From Solidesulfovibrio carbinoliphilus subsp. oakridgensis (lineage in GTDB: Bacteria; Desulfobacterota; Desulfovibrionia; Desulfovibrionales; Desulfovibrionaceae), in contig NZ_CM001368.1 of the NCBI RefSeq assembly GCF_000177215.2, positions 3,417,625 through 3,481,624 of the forward strand: DNA of 64,000 nt. The letters are read 5' to 3'. Within the stretch, counting starts at the first letter, position 1. Every line of letters starts with the position of its first letter. Both the position numbers and the translations under genes were made by a program. Below the pieces are notes generated by a model. The model was given only the letters and a program-made list of their open reading frames with translations. It made no database searches and was not told where the DNA came from. This document shows positions 31,186 through 39,059 of the stretch, in pieces.

Positions 31186-32840
31186 GCCGGTCCCGGTCCC
31201 GCTCCCGGGACCGGGCCGCGCCTGTCCCGGGCGGGCCCGACGCGCGCCTGCCCTTTTTCCAGGCGCTTTTCGAGTCCACGGACGAGGGCCTGTGTTTCCT
31301 CGGGGCCGACCGAAGGGTGGTGGCCGCCAACGGGGCCATGCGCCGGCTGTACGCGGGCAAGGATTTCGACGCCGCCGGGCCGTGCCCGGAAACCGGGAGC
31401 GCGGGCGAGGAGATCTGCGGCAACTGTCCGGCCGAGGCGGCGCTGGCCTCCGGCCGGACCGTGTCCCTGGTGGCCGAAACCGTGGGGCCCAAGGGAGAGC
31501 CCCGCCAGGTGGAAACCGTGTGCCATCCCCTGCGCGGGCCCGACGGCCGGGTGTTTGGCGTGGCCGAGATCGCGCGTGACGTGACCCGGCGCTTTGAGGC
31601 CGAACGGGACATGGCGGTGGCCACCCGGGACATCGAGATGCTTCTGGGCTCCATCCGCTCCATCCTGGTCACCCTCGACGACAAGGACCGCATCCGGCGG
31701 TTCAACGCCCGGGCCGAGGCCATTCTCGGCCTGACCGCCGGGGCCGTGATCGGCCGGGATTTTTTCGACGTGGGGCTCGCCTTCGACGGGGAGGCCGTGC
31801 GCGAGGCCGTGGCCGAGAGCCGGCGCACGCTTCTGCCCGTGCGCGTGGACGAGGTCCGCTGCCAGGTCCCGGGCCACGGCGAGCGTCTGCTTGGCCTGAC
31901 AGCCAATCCGGTGCCCGGCCCGACCGGGACCGTCCCGGGCGTTCTGCTCCTCGGCCAGGACCTCTCCGAGATAAAGGCCCGGGAACTCAAGGCCGTCCAT
32001 GCCCGGCGCATGCAGGCCATCGGCGGCCTGGCCGCCGGCATCGCCCACGAGATCAACACCCCCATCCAGTACGTGGGCTACAACGCCGGCTTCCTGGACG
32101 AGGCCTTCACCGACATCCTGGACCTGCTGGCCGCCTACGGCCGGCTGGCCGAGGCGGCCGAGGCGGCCGGCGGGGCGGACGGGACCCTGGCCGAGGCGGT
32201 CCGGGCGGTCCGGCGGGTGGAGGCACAGGTCGAGGTCGCCTACCTCCGGGACGAGATCCCGGCCGCCATCGCCAACAGCCGCAAGGGCATCGGCCAGGTG
32301 ACGGAGATCGTTTCGGCCATGCGCCAGATGTCGCATCCCGGGACCGGGGATTCGATCTTTTTCGACTGCAACGCGGCCATGCGCGACATCGTCACCATCA
32401 CGCGAAACACCTGGAAGCATGTGGCGGACGTGCAATTTGACCTCGCGCCCGAGCTTCCTTTGGTGTATGGTCTGCCGCATGAGGTTTCCCAGGTATTTTT
32501 GAACGTGGTCCTCAATGCCGCCCAGGCGGTGGAGGAACGCGTCAGCCGCGAGCCGTGGACCCGGGGCCGGATCGTGGTCACCACGAGCCGGACCGGCCAG
32601 GGGGTGGTGGCCGCGGTGGCGGACAACGGCCCGGGCATCGATCCGGCGGTCCAGGGGCGCGTTTTCGATCCCTTTTTCACCACCAAGGCGGTGGGCAAGG
32701 GCACGGGCCAGGGGCTGGCCATCTGTCAGGCCATCATGGTCCGCCACGGCGGGAGCATCGACTTTGCCACCCGCCCGGGAGAAGGGACCACGTTTTTCAT
32801 CCGGTTTCCCCTCGAAAGGGCCGCAGACGGCTCGCCATGA
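31182..32840 (+). CDS. PAS-domain histidine kinase
   Basis: A 552-residue soluble sensor kinase. An Arg/Ser-rich head (MSRSRSRSRDRAAPVPGG) leads to PAS 1 (about 25-150, with a CNGN-type cysteine cluster: CPETG..EEICGNCPAEAAL), PAS 2 (about 155-275), then a HisKA-like segment GIAHEINTPIQYVG (His289) with a long inserted helix pair, and the ATPase domain (NVVLNAAQAVEE, DNGPGIDP, FDPFFTTKAVGKGTGQGLA). The EINTPIQ form is that of a distinct kinase subgroup often paired with HD-GYP regulators. Coupled to the upstream gene. The next gene encodes the probable partner regulator. Confidence 0.9.
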   Translation: MSRSRSRSRDRAAPVPGGPDARLPFFQALFESTDEGLCFLGADRRVVAANGAMRRLYAGKDFDAAGPCPETGSAGEEICGNCPAEAALASGRTVSLVAETVGPKGEPRQVETVCHPLRGPDGRVFGVAEIARDVTRRFEAERDMAVATRDIEMLLGSIRSILVTLDDKDRIRRFNARAEAILGLTAGAVIGRDFFDVGLAFDGEAVREAVAESRRTLLPVRVDEVRCQVPGHGERLLGLTANPVPGPTGTVPGVLLLGQDLSEIKARELKAVHARRMQAIGGLAAGIAHEINTPIQYVGYNAGFLDEAFTDILDLLAAYGRLAEAAEAAGGADGTLAEAVRAVRRVEAQVEVAYLRDEIPAAIANSRKGIGQVTEIVSAMRQMSHPGTGDSIFFDCNAAMRDIVTITRNTWKHVADVQFDLAPELPLVYGLPHEVSQVFLNVVLNAAQAVEERVSREPWTRGRIVVTTSRTGQGVVAAVADNGPGIDPAVQGRVFDPFFTTKAVGKGTGQGLAICQAIMVRHGGSIDFATRPGEGTTFFIRFPLERAADGSP

Positions 32841-32880
32841 GGATCATTTTGCCGGCTGGGGCGGCGGGGACTTGGCATCT

Positions 32881-34095
32881 ATGGGCGCGAAACAGAAGAT
32901 CCTTTTCGTGGACGACGACCCGGAGATCCTGGCCGCGCTGCGGCGCAGGCTGCGCCGCAAGTATGTCGTGGATACGGCCCTGGGGCCGATCCGGGCCCTG
33001 GAGGCCGTGATCGAGCGGGGGCCCTACGCCGTCATCGTCTCGGACCTGCGCATGCCGGCCATGGACGGCATGGAGTTCCTGGGCCGGTTGCGCAAGACCT
33101 GCCCGGACACGGTGCGCGTCATGCTGACCGGGCACGCGGACCTCAAGACGGCCATGGACGCGGTGAACACCGACCAGGTCTTCCGGTTTCTGGCCAAACC
33201 CTGCGCCGAGGAAGATCTCGACGAGGCCCTGGCCGCCTCGGTGGCCCAGTATCTCCAGGCCTCGGCGGAAAAGGAATTTCTCAAAGGGGCCTTGCGCGGC
33301 ATCATCAAGGTCCTGACCGACCTCCTGGCCCTGCTCAATGCCGAGGCCCTCGGCCGGGCCACCCGGGTCAAGCGGCTGGTGGCCGACATGGCCCGCTACT
33401 GCGACGCGCCGGACGTCTGGCGCATCGAGCTTGCGGTCATGCTTTCCCAGCTCGGGGCCATGGTCATGCCGGAAGCCATGTTCGCGTCCCTTCGGGCCGA
33501 GGGGACGCTCGACGGGGACCGGGAGCGCCTGTTCGCCCGCCACCCGGCCATCGGGGCGGACCTCCTCGTCAACATCCCCAAGCTCGGCGAAGTGGCCGAC
33601 ATCATCCGCCACCAGGAGACGCCCTATGCCGGGGACGGCTCCGGCGGCCCGGCCGGGCCGGAGATTCCGCTCGGGGCCAGGCTCCTCAAGGCGGCCTTCG
33701 ACTTCGACCGGCTGCTGACTTCCGGCACCGGCCGCGACGAGGCGCTCGCCGTCATGGCCGGCCGCCAAGGCCTCTACGATCCCAGGGCCCTCGAGGTCCT
33801 CGGCCTCCTGGCCGGTTCCCGCGAAGGCTACTGCCGGGGCGAGGCCTCGGTTTCGGCGTTGACCGCGGGCATGGTCCTGGAGGAAGATATCTGCCTCGGC
33901 ACGGGCGAAAAGGCGGCCGTGGCCGGACAGGTGGTGGACCCGGGCCTGATCGAGCGTCTGCAGGGGCTCGGCATCGGCCGCAAGACGCCGGTCCGGGTGC
34001 TGACCCCGACGTCGGAGGAAGCCCAGTCGGGCATGGCCGATCCGGAACTGCTGGCGCTCTTGCGCCGGGTCCGCAGCTGCCCGACCGGCCGGTAG
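32881..34095 (+). CDS. Response regulator with degenerate HD-GYP output, paralogue 2
   Basis: A 404-residue paralogue of the regulator at 28195. The receiver is intact (FVDDDPE, Asp55 in SDLRMPA, FLAKPC). The HD-GYP-like domain again has SQ in place of HD (VMLSQLGAMVMP), HQE in place of HHE (IIRHQETPYAGDGSGG) and no GYP, so it too should lack phosphodiesterase activity. Loss of the same residues in both copies suggests the change preceded their duplication. A C-terminal extension of about 90 residues is shared in outline. It starts 40 bases after the kinase stop at ATG 32881 with a weak GGGGAC site, and is the most likely phospho-acceptor of that kinase. Confidence 0.85.
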   Translation: MGAKQKILFVDDDPEILAALRRRLRRKYVVDTALGPIRALEAVIERGPYAVIVSDLRMPAMDGMEFLGRLRKTCPDTVRVMLTGHADLKTAMDAVNTDQVFRFLAKPCAEEDLDEALAASVAQYLQASAEKEFLKGALRGIIKVLTDLLALLNAEALGRATRVKRLVADMARYCDAPDVWRIELAVMLSQLGAMVMPEAMFASLRAEGTLDGDRERLFARHPAIGADLLVNIPKLGEVADIIRHQETPYAGDGSGGPAGPEIPLGARLLKAAFDFDRLLTSGTGRDEALAVMAGRQGLYDPRALEVLGLLAGSREGYCRGEASVSALTAGMVLEEDICLGTGEKAAVAGQVVDPGLIERLQGLGIGRKTPVRVLTPTSEEAQSGMADPELLALLRRVRSCPTGR

Positions 34096-34108
34096 GAGAG
34101 AAGGCGCC

Positions 34109-35476
34109 ATGTCCAATATGATGCGGGTGAAAGCCGACCAGACGGCCAAACGCTACGAGCGCCTGGTGATCGACTACTTCGCCGACGGCGGCATGGTCGT
34201 GGTGGCCAGCGACGACGAAAGCTTCGTGCGCCTGGTGAAGTTCACCCTGGCCGGGCTGCGGGTGGACGTCAAAAGCGTCTTCCGGGAGACGACCGACTAC
34301 GACGAGGTGGTGGCCTTTGCCAACAAGGCCGTGGAGCGCCTCTCTTCCCCGCTGCTTCTCTTCCTCGAGCGCCGCATCCACAAGACCGCCTGCCTCAAGA
34401 CCGTCAAGGTGCTCAAGAATTTCTACGGCGACCGGGTCCGGCTGATCGTGGCCAGCACCGAGGTGTCCCGGGACGAGATCGTGCTGACCCACGAGATCGG
34501 GGCGGACAGCTTCATCACCAAACCCATTTCGGCCAATGCCATCATCGAAAAGATCGCCTTCACCATCAAGCCCAACAACCAGCTTGGCGTGCTCCTCGAC
34601 CGGGCCGCCGAACTGGTCGCTTCCGGCGACCTGGAGCAGGCCGAGCGGGTGACGGCCAAGGCCTTCGAGATCAAGCCCGACAGCCTCAAGTGCCACCTGC
34701 TCATGGGCGATGTGGCCCTCAAAAAGGGCGACCATCCGGCCGCGGAAAAGCACTACCTGGCCGCGGCCCGGGCCGAGAAGCTCTATATTGAGCCGCTCAA
34801 AAAGCTCGTGGACCTGTGCCGGGAGTCCGGGGAGCTCGACAAGCGTCTGGCCTACATGACCCGGCTCGACACCCTCTCCCCGCTCAATTTCGAGCGCAAG
34901 GTGGACATCGGCGAGGCCTACCTGGCCAAGGGCGACAACGAGAAGGCCAAGGTCTTTTTCGAGGAGGCGAGGCGGGTGGTCACCCGGGTGGCCTCGGACA
35001 TGGTCAGCGAGTCGCTCATGGAGATCGCCCGCAAGATCGGGGACAAGGACCAGGACATGGCCCTTCGCTTCGTGACCGAGGCCATCGAGGCCAAGGGCGA
35101 TTCCCTGGGCATAAGCGACCTGTGGATGTTCAACAACCGGGGCATTCTCCTGCGCCGCCAGGGGCTTTGGGCCGAGGCCGTGGAAAACTACCGCAAGGCG
35201 CTGACCATTTCGCCAAGGGACGGCGGCCTCCTCTACAACCTCGGCGTGGCCTACGCCGACGGCAAGCAGTACGACACGGCGGTCCGCTATTTCGAAAAGG
35301 CCCTGGAAGCGGATCCGTCCCTGGTCAAGCAGGCTCCGTCGGTCGGCTACAACATTGCCACCGCCCACCACCGCTGCCGCGATCTGCCCGAGGCGCGCCG
35401 GTTTCTGCAGGCCGCCCTGGACCTCGATCCCGGCTACGAAGCGGCCCGGCGGATGCTCGAACACCTGGCCGAGTGA
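34109..35476 (+). CDS. Pseudo-receiver/TPR protein
   Basis: A 455-residue protein. Residues about 25-150 have the receiver fold order (MVVVASDDESFVRLVKFTL, then a late TKPISA lysine) but the strand-3 aspartate position reads LLLFLERRIHKT, with no Asp, so it is a pseudo-receiver. Residues 155-455 are TPR repeats (LGVLLDRAAELVASGDLEQA, AVENYRKALTISPRDGG, YFEKALEADPSLVKQ, FLQAALDLDPGYEAARR). GGAGAGAAGGCGCC lies before ATG 34109. It sits between the second regulator and a SPOR protein. A docking platform for the other regulators is a reasonable inference. Confidence 0.8.
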   Translation: MSNMMRVKADQTAKRYERLVIDYFADGGMVVVASDDESFVRLVKFTLAGLRVDVKSVFRETTDYDEVVAFANKAVERLSSPLLLFLERRIHKTACLKTVKVLKNFYGDRVRLIVASTEVSRDEIVLTHEIGADSFITKPISANAIIEKIAFTIKPNNQLGVLLDRAAELVASGDLEQAERVTAKAFEIKPDSLKCHLLMGDVALKKGDHPAAEKHYLAAARAEKLYIEPLKKLVDLCRESGELDKRLAYMTRLDTLSPLNFERKVDIGEAYLAKGDNEKAKVFFEEARRVVTRVASDMVSESLMEIARKIGDKDQDMALRFVTEAIEAKGDSLGISDLWMFNNRGILLRRQGLWAEAVENYRKALTISPRDGGLLYNLGVAYADGKQYDTAVRYFEKALEADPSLVKQAPSVGYNIATAHHRCRDLPEARRFLQAALDLDPGYEAARRMLEHLAE

Positions 35477-35488
35477 GCCCTCCCGCCC

Positions 35489-36883
35489 ATGTCCGATGTT
35501 GCCTGCCCCGGCCGTCCCGGCGGCCCCAGGGGCCCCAAGGGCTGTGACGCGGCCTGCCTTTGCCTGGCTGTCCTCCTCCTGCTCCTGTGCCCGGTCCGGC
35601 CGGACGCCTTTGCCGCCGCCGGTCCGCCCGAGAAGGCCGTGCTCGAGATGTGCGGGCCGTTCTCGGTCGAGCCGGGGCTGGCCGAACCCTGGCCCGGGGC
35701 CAAGGCCGTGCGGCCGGGGAGTCCTGTCGGGCCGGCGGACAAGGGCTTTGGCTGCCGTTTCACCCTGGCCGGCAAGCCGGGCGGCGGCCCGGTCCGGGTC
35801 GAGGCCCGGCTGACCCGGCCGACCGGGACCGGCCGGCCGGCGGTCGAGCGGTGGTTCGTGACGGCCCGGCGGGGCGAACCGGCCGTGGCCGCCTATGCCC
35901 TTTTCCCGCCGGGCCGGGCCACGCCCGGCGACTGGACCCTGGAACTTTTCGCCGGCGACCGGCGTCTGGCCGGGGAGACCTTCACCGTCCTCGCCGCTGT
36001 CGAGGCCGTCCCGCCGCCCACGGACCAGACCGCGCCGGAAAAATCCCCGCCGCCGTCCGATCCGGCCACACCGTCCGATCCGTCGGATCCGCCAGAGAGG
36101 GCCGATCCGGCCCTCCCGCCCGGTCCCGTCCCGGAACCGGCCCGGGCCATGCCGCCGCCGGCCGCGGGGGCCCCGTCCCCACCGGCCGATCCGGCCCCCC
36201 TCGCTTTGCCCCTGCCGGCCGCGCTCCCGGCCGCCCCGGCACCCGCTCCGGCCGCCGCGCCCATGGCCGCCGTGCCGAAGGTCGCCACGTCCCCGCAAGC
36301 CATGCTTCCGTCGCCCCCGGCCGTCGCGCCGACTTCTGTTCCGCCCGCCGGGCCGACACCCGTCGCCCGGCCCGTTCCGGCCGCTTCCCCTGCGCCGGCC
36401 AAAGCCGCTGCCGCGCCAGCCGGTCCCCCCGCGCCGGGGACAGCGAAAAAGGCCCCGGTCCGCCCCGCCCCGCCGGTTCCCTTCCGACCGGCTTCGCCGG
36501 CCGCTTTCCGGTCGGCCCCGGCCGGGCCGGCCGCGACCGCACCAGCCCCGGCCGGCCCGCTTCCGGTCGCCTCACCGCCGGCCGCGCCGGCTCCCGTCGC
36601 CGGGGACAAGGCCGGCCGGTCCGCCTATGTCCTCCAGACCGGCTTTTTCACCGAGGCCCCGAACGCCGAGGCCCAGGCCGCGCGGCTCCGTTCCCGGGGC
36701 ATGCCGGCCTGTGTGGCCGTGGAAGGGCAAGGGGGCGGGCGGCGCTACCGGGTCCTGGCCGGCCGGTTCGGCGACGCCCGGGTGGCCGGCCGGGCCCGGG
36801 ACGAGGTGCGAACCATCGTCGGGACCACGCCCCTGGTCACCCGCCTGGACGCCGGCCAACTGGCCGGCCTGCGCTGCCATTAG
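35489..36883 (+). CDS. Secreted DUF3859-like/SPOR-domain protein
   Basis: A 464-residue protein. After a signal-peptide-like segment (LCLAVLLLLLCPVRP) comes a domain of about 120 residues (LEMCGPFSVEPG, DKGFGCRFTLAGKPG, WTLELFAGDRRLAGETFTVL) that looks like DUF3859. A Pro/Ala-rich linker covers residues about 175-370. The last 85 residues are a SPOR domain (AYVLQTGFFTEAPNAEAQA, GMPACVAVEG, RYRVLAGRFGDARVAGRA), which binds denuded glycan strands at the septum. The protein is probably periplasmic and cell-wall associated. It lies at the end of the signalling cluster, 12 bases after the TPR gene, and is followed by a composite repeat. Confidence 0.75.
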   Translation: MSDVACPGRPGGPRGPKGCDAACLCLAVLLLLLCPVRPDAFAAAGPPEKAVLEMCGPFSVEPGLAEPWPGAKAVRPGSPVGPADKGFGCRFTLAGKPGGGPVRVEARLTRPTGTGRPAVERWFVTARRGEPAVAAYALFPPGRATPGDWTLELFAGDRRLAGETFTVLAAVEAVPPPTDQTAPEKSPPPSDPATPSDPSDPPERADPALPPGPVPEPARAMPPPAAGAPSPPADPAPLALPLPAALPAAPAPAPAAAPMAAVPKVATSPQAMLPSPPAVAPTSVPPAGPTPVARPVPAASPAPAKAAAAPAGPPAPGTAKKAPVRPAPPVPFRPASPAAFRSAPAGPAATAPAPAGPLPVASPPAAPAPVAGDKAGRSAYVLQTGFFTEAPNAEAQAARLRSRGMPACVAVEGQGGGRRYRVLAGRFGDARVAGRARDEVRTIVGTTPLVTRLDAGQLAGLRCH

Positions 36884-36895
36884 CGGGGAGGGGAG

Positions 36896-36970
36896 CAGAG
36901 AAGAGAAGAGAAAGAGAAGAGCCTCTGGCGGCCGGGGGGGATCATCCCCCCCGGACCCCCTGGAAGGGGT
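36896..36970 (+). repeat. GC-rich composite intergenic repeat, copy 7
   Basis: Begins 13 bases after the SPOR gene stop: purine tract AGAGAAGAGAAGAGAAAGAG, then GCCTCTGGCGGCC, the core GGGGGGGATCATCCCCCCC and GGACCCCCTGGAAGGGG. It lacks the AGGAGAGG hairpin. Oriented with upstream transcription. Confidence 0.85.
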
Positions 36971-37060
36971 AGGGGCAAACGGCGGCCTGGATTCACGACG
37001 GTCGTTGGCGGGGGGGGCGGCCGGAAGTAACGTGGCGGGCCGGAGTGGCGACCCTCCACG

Positions 37061-37672
37061 TTACTTGTGGAAGACGGCCAGGGTCTTGTTGAGCTCGTAG
37101 AGCAGGGTGGTCAGGCGCACGAGGTAGCTCTCGTAGAGCTTTTGCACGTCGGACGAGGAGCCGAGCTCCATCTCCTGGTTCCGGGCCGTCAGGAAATAGA
37201 CCATGCTGTTCAAAAACGTGATGATGTTCCTGCTGCGGTTGTAGACGTAGACGTTCAGTTCCTGGTCGTCCGGGTTGCCGGGCTTGAGATAGATGTAGAG
37301 GACGTCGATCAGGTTGTTGAGGCTGGTCGTGACTTTTTGATGGGTGTCGAACAGAAACCGCAGCTTCTTGTACTCCTCCCCGTCCTTGTTCTTTTCGTAG
37401 GCCGGCAGCAGGGCCAGGATGCGGCCCTCGAACGGCCGCGTGTCGTCGTAATACTTGATGACGTCGTGCATCATGGCGACGAGGCTGGCCTCGTCGAGGA
37501 CGAGCGGCGCGGCCGGACCGGAGGCGGCGTCGGCCGCAGGGGCTGACGGAGTCGGCGGTTCGTCCCCGGCCCGGACCGGGAACGCGGTCCCGCAGCAGCA
37601 GAGGAACAGGACCAGGGCGCACAGGGCCCGGCACGGGCGGGCGCGGCGGGCGCGACGGAAAGATGCGGGCAT
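37061..37672 (-). CDS. Exported hypothetical protein (203 aa)
   Basis: A signal peptide is visible (ALCALVLFLCCCGTAFPVRA), followed by a Pro/Ala-rich stretch and a largely helical domain (LVAMMHDVIKYYDDTRPFEG, THQKVTTSLNNLIDVLYIYL, FLNSMVYFLTARNQEMEL). The mature protein is probably periplasmic, or lipid-anchored through the cysteines at residues about 25-27. I do not know its family. It begins 36 bases after the DsbA-like gene's stop with AAGGAAGG upstream, so the two form an operon and may work together in the envelope. Confidence 0.65.
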   Translation of the reverse strand: MPASFRRARRARPCRALCALVLFLCCCGTAFPVRAGDEPPTPSAPAADAASGPAAPLVLDEASLVAMMHDVIKYYDDTRPFEGRILALLPAYEKNKDGEEYKKLRFLFDTHQKVTTSLNNLIDVLYIYLKPGNPDDQELNVYVYNRSRNIITFLNSMVYFLTARNQEMELGSSSDVQKLYESYLVRLTTLLYELNKTLAVFHK

Positions 37673-37708
37673 GGCGGCGTCGCCTTCCTTGGGCAGGGCT
37701 CTCGGGCG

Positions 37709-38506
37709 CTACTGCTTTTTCTTGTCGCAGGCGGCGCAGGGGGCTTCCTCCCCGCCGCTTCGGGCCACTCGGCGCAGCACGTCCTCGAATTCGTCGATCG
37801 GCGCCGCGCCGCGCACGGACACGCCGTTGATGACGAAGGTCGGGGTGCCGTCGATGCCGAACGACCGGGCCTCGGCCACATCGTCGTCGAGGCGCTTGGC
37901 CAGTTCCGGATTGCGCATGTCGCGCCTCAGCCGGGGCAGGTTGGCCCCGAGCTTGACCGCCAGGGCGTAGACCGCCGGCGCGCCCGCCTGCTCGATCTCC
38001 TGCTGGGCGGCAAAGGCCGCGTCGTGGAAGGCGAAGGCCAGCTTCGGGTCCTGGACGGCCAGGGCCTCGTAGACCAGCGCCGCTTCCTTGGACAGGTCGT
38101 CCGTGGCGTAGTGCTTGAAAAGGACGCGCACCGAATCCGGGTGGCGCTCCATGAATTCCTTGAGCGTCACCGCGCCCCGGGCGCAGTAGGGGCACAGGAA
38201 GTCGGAATAGACGACCACCGTGGTCGTGGCCGAGGCCGGACCGCGAAAGGCCCGGGCCGGGTCCAGGGCCGGAGTGAGCGGCTTCTTGAATTCCTCGGCC
38301 TGCCGGGCCTGACGCTGGGCGTCCTGGTATTCGTTTTGTCCGGCCACGACCAGGCCGAACAGTTCGCTTTTGCGTTCGCCCAGGGCGTCGAGGACCATGT
38401 CCGGGTGCTCTTTGAGGGCTTGGCGCAGGCCGTTGTCCGACGGGCTCGGGGCGCAGGCGAAAAGGGCCAGGGTGGCGAGCAGGGCGAGGGCGGGGCGCAG
38501 GAGCAT
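37709..38506 (-). CDS. DsbA-like thiol oxidoreductase, lipoprotein
   Basis: A 265-residue thioredoxin-fold protein. The N-terminus has a lipobox (LALFACAPS, Cys18), so it is likely anchored in a membrane facing the periplasm. The active site is SDFLCPYCARGA (CPYC), followed by the helical insertion and the cis-proline strand FGIDGTPTFVINGVSV, the pattern of the DsbA/DsbG-like family. A C-terminal tail adds a second CxxC, EAPCAACDKKKQ, which is not part of the usual fold. AAAGGAAC precedes ATG 38506. It is transcribed with the exported protein downstream and divergently from the cytochrome gene, a context in which it could maintain cytochrome thiols. Confidence 0.85.
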   Translation of the reverse strand: MLLRPALALLATLALFACAPSPSDNGLRQALKEHPDMVLDALGERKSELFGLVVAGQNEYQDAQRQARQAEEFKKPLTPALDPARAFRGPASATTTVVVYSDFLCPYCARGAVTLKEFMERHPDSVRVLFKHYATDDLSKEAALVYEALAVQDPKLAFAFHDAAFAAQQEIEQAGAPAVYALAVKLGANLPRLRRDMRNPELAKRLDDDVAEARSFGIDGTPTFVINGVSVRGAAPIDEFEDVLRRVARSGGEEAPCAACDKKKQ

Positions 38507-38698
38507 GGGGTGTTCCTTTGAAAGGGACTGTCTTCGACTTGCGAAACTACCTTGGGCAGGGGGAATTGCAACAAAAATCTGTGAAATGCAAGGGAATGGG
38601 GCCGCAAGGATTGCATTTTTTTCGACGTGGGGTATGCATGCCCCCTGGACTTCGCCGCCGCGGGGCGGCGGCATGCACAGGCAAGCAAAGGAGGGAAC

Positions 38699-38986
38699 AT
38701 GAAACGTATTGCCGTGACTTTCTTCGCCCTGGTGCTCTGCGGCGCGGCCGCGGTGGCCCTGGCCGCCGGCGACGCGGCCAAGGGGGCCGATCTGGCCAAG
38801 GGCTGCGCCTGCCACAAGAGCAAGGGCGACCTCGACGGCCAGGACGCGGCCGCGCTTCTGAAGAAAATGGAGGCCTATAAGGCCGGCCAGGGCGAAAACA
38901 AGGCCATGATCGCCATCATGAAAAAGCACTCCGACGAGAACATGGCCGACCTGGCCGCCTATTACGCCTCCCTGCCCAAAAAATGA
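38699..38986 (+). CDS. Small class I cytochrome-like protein with atypical CxCH site
   Basis: A 95-residue exported protein. The signal peptide is clear (MKRIAVTFFALVLCGAAAVA, cut near ALA). The mature part is like a c553-type monohaem cytochrome: GADLAKGCACHKSKGDLDG, helix AAALLKKMEAYKAGQGENKA, and the closing MIAIMKKHS..MADLAAYYASLPKK with candidate Met ligand. The haem-binding site, however, reads G35-C36-A37-C38-H39, i.e. CxCH, not CxxCH. Either haem is held by one cysteine, as in xxxCH sites, or the family uses this form. AAAGGAGG precedes ATG 38699. A strong terminator follows. Adjacent to a divergent DsbA-like gene. Confidence 0.75.
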   Translation: MKRIAVTFFALVLCGAAAVALAAGDAAKGADLAKGCACHKSKGDLDGQDAAALLKKMEAYKAGQGENKAMIAIMKKHSDENMADLAAYYASLPKK

Positions 38987-39009
38987 TCCAGCCCCGCCCT
39001 GCGTCGCGC

Positions 39010-39045
39010 AAAAGGCCGGGAAACTCGCTTTTCCCGGCCTTTTTT
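39010..39045 (+). terminator. Intrinsic terminator of the cytochrome gene
   Basis: Stem AAAAGGCCGGGAAA (39010-39023) and TTTCCCGGCCTTTT (39030-39043) with a six-base loop, ending in a T-tract to 39045. It ends only 14 bases before the start of the next gene, which must therefore have a promoter of its own within or before this hairpin, or depend on read-through. Confidence 0.85.
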
Positions 39046-39059
39046 GGCGGGTGGCCCGG

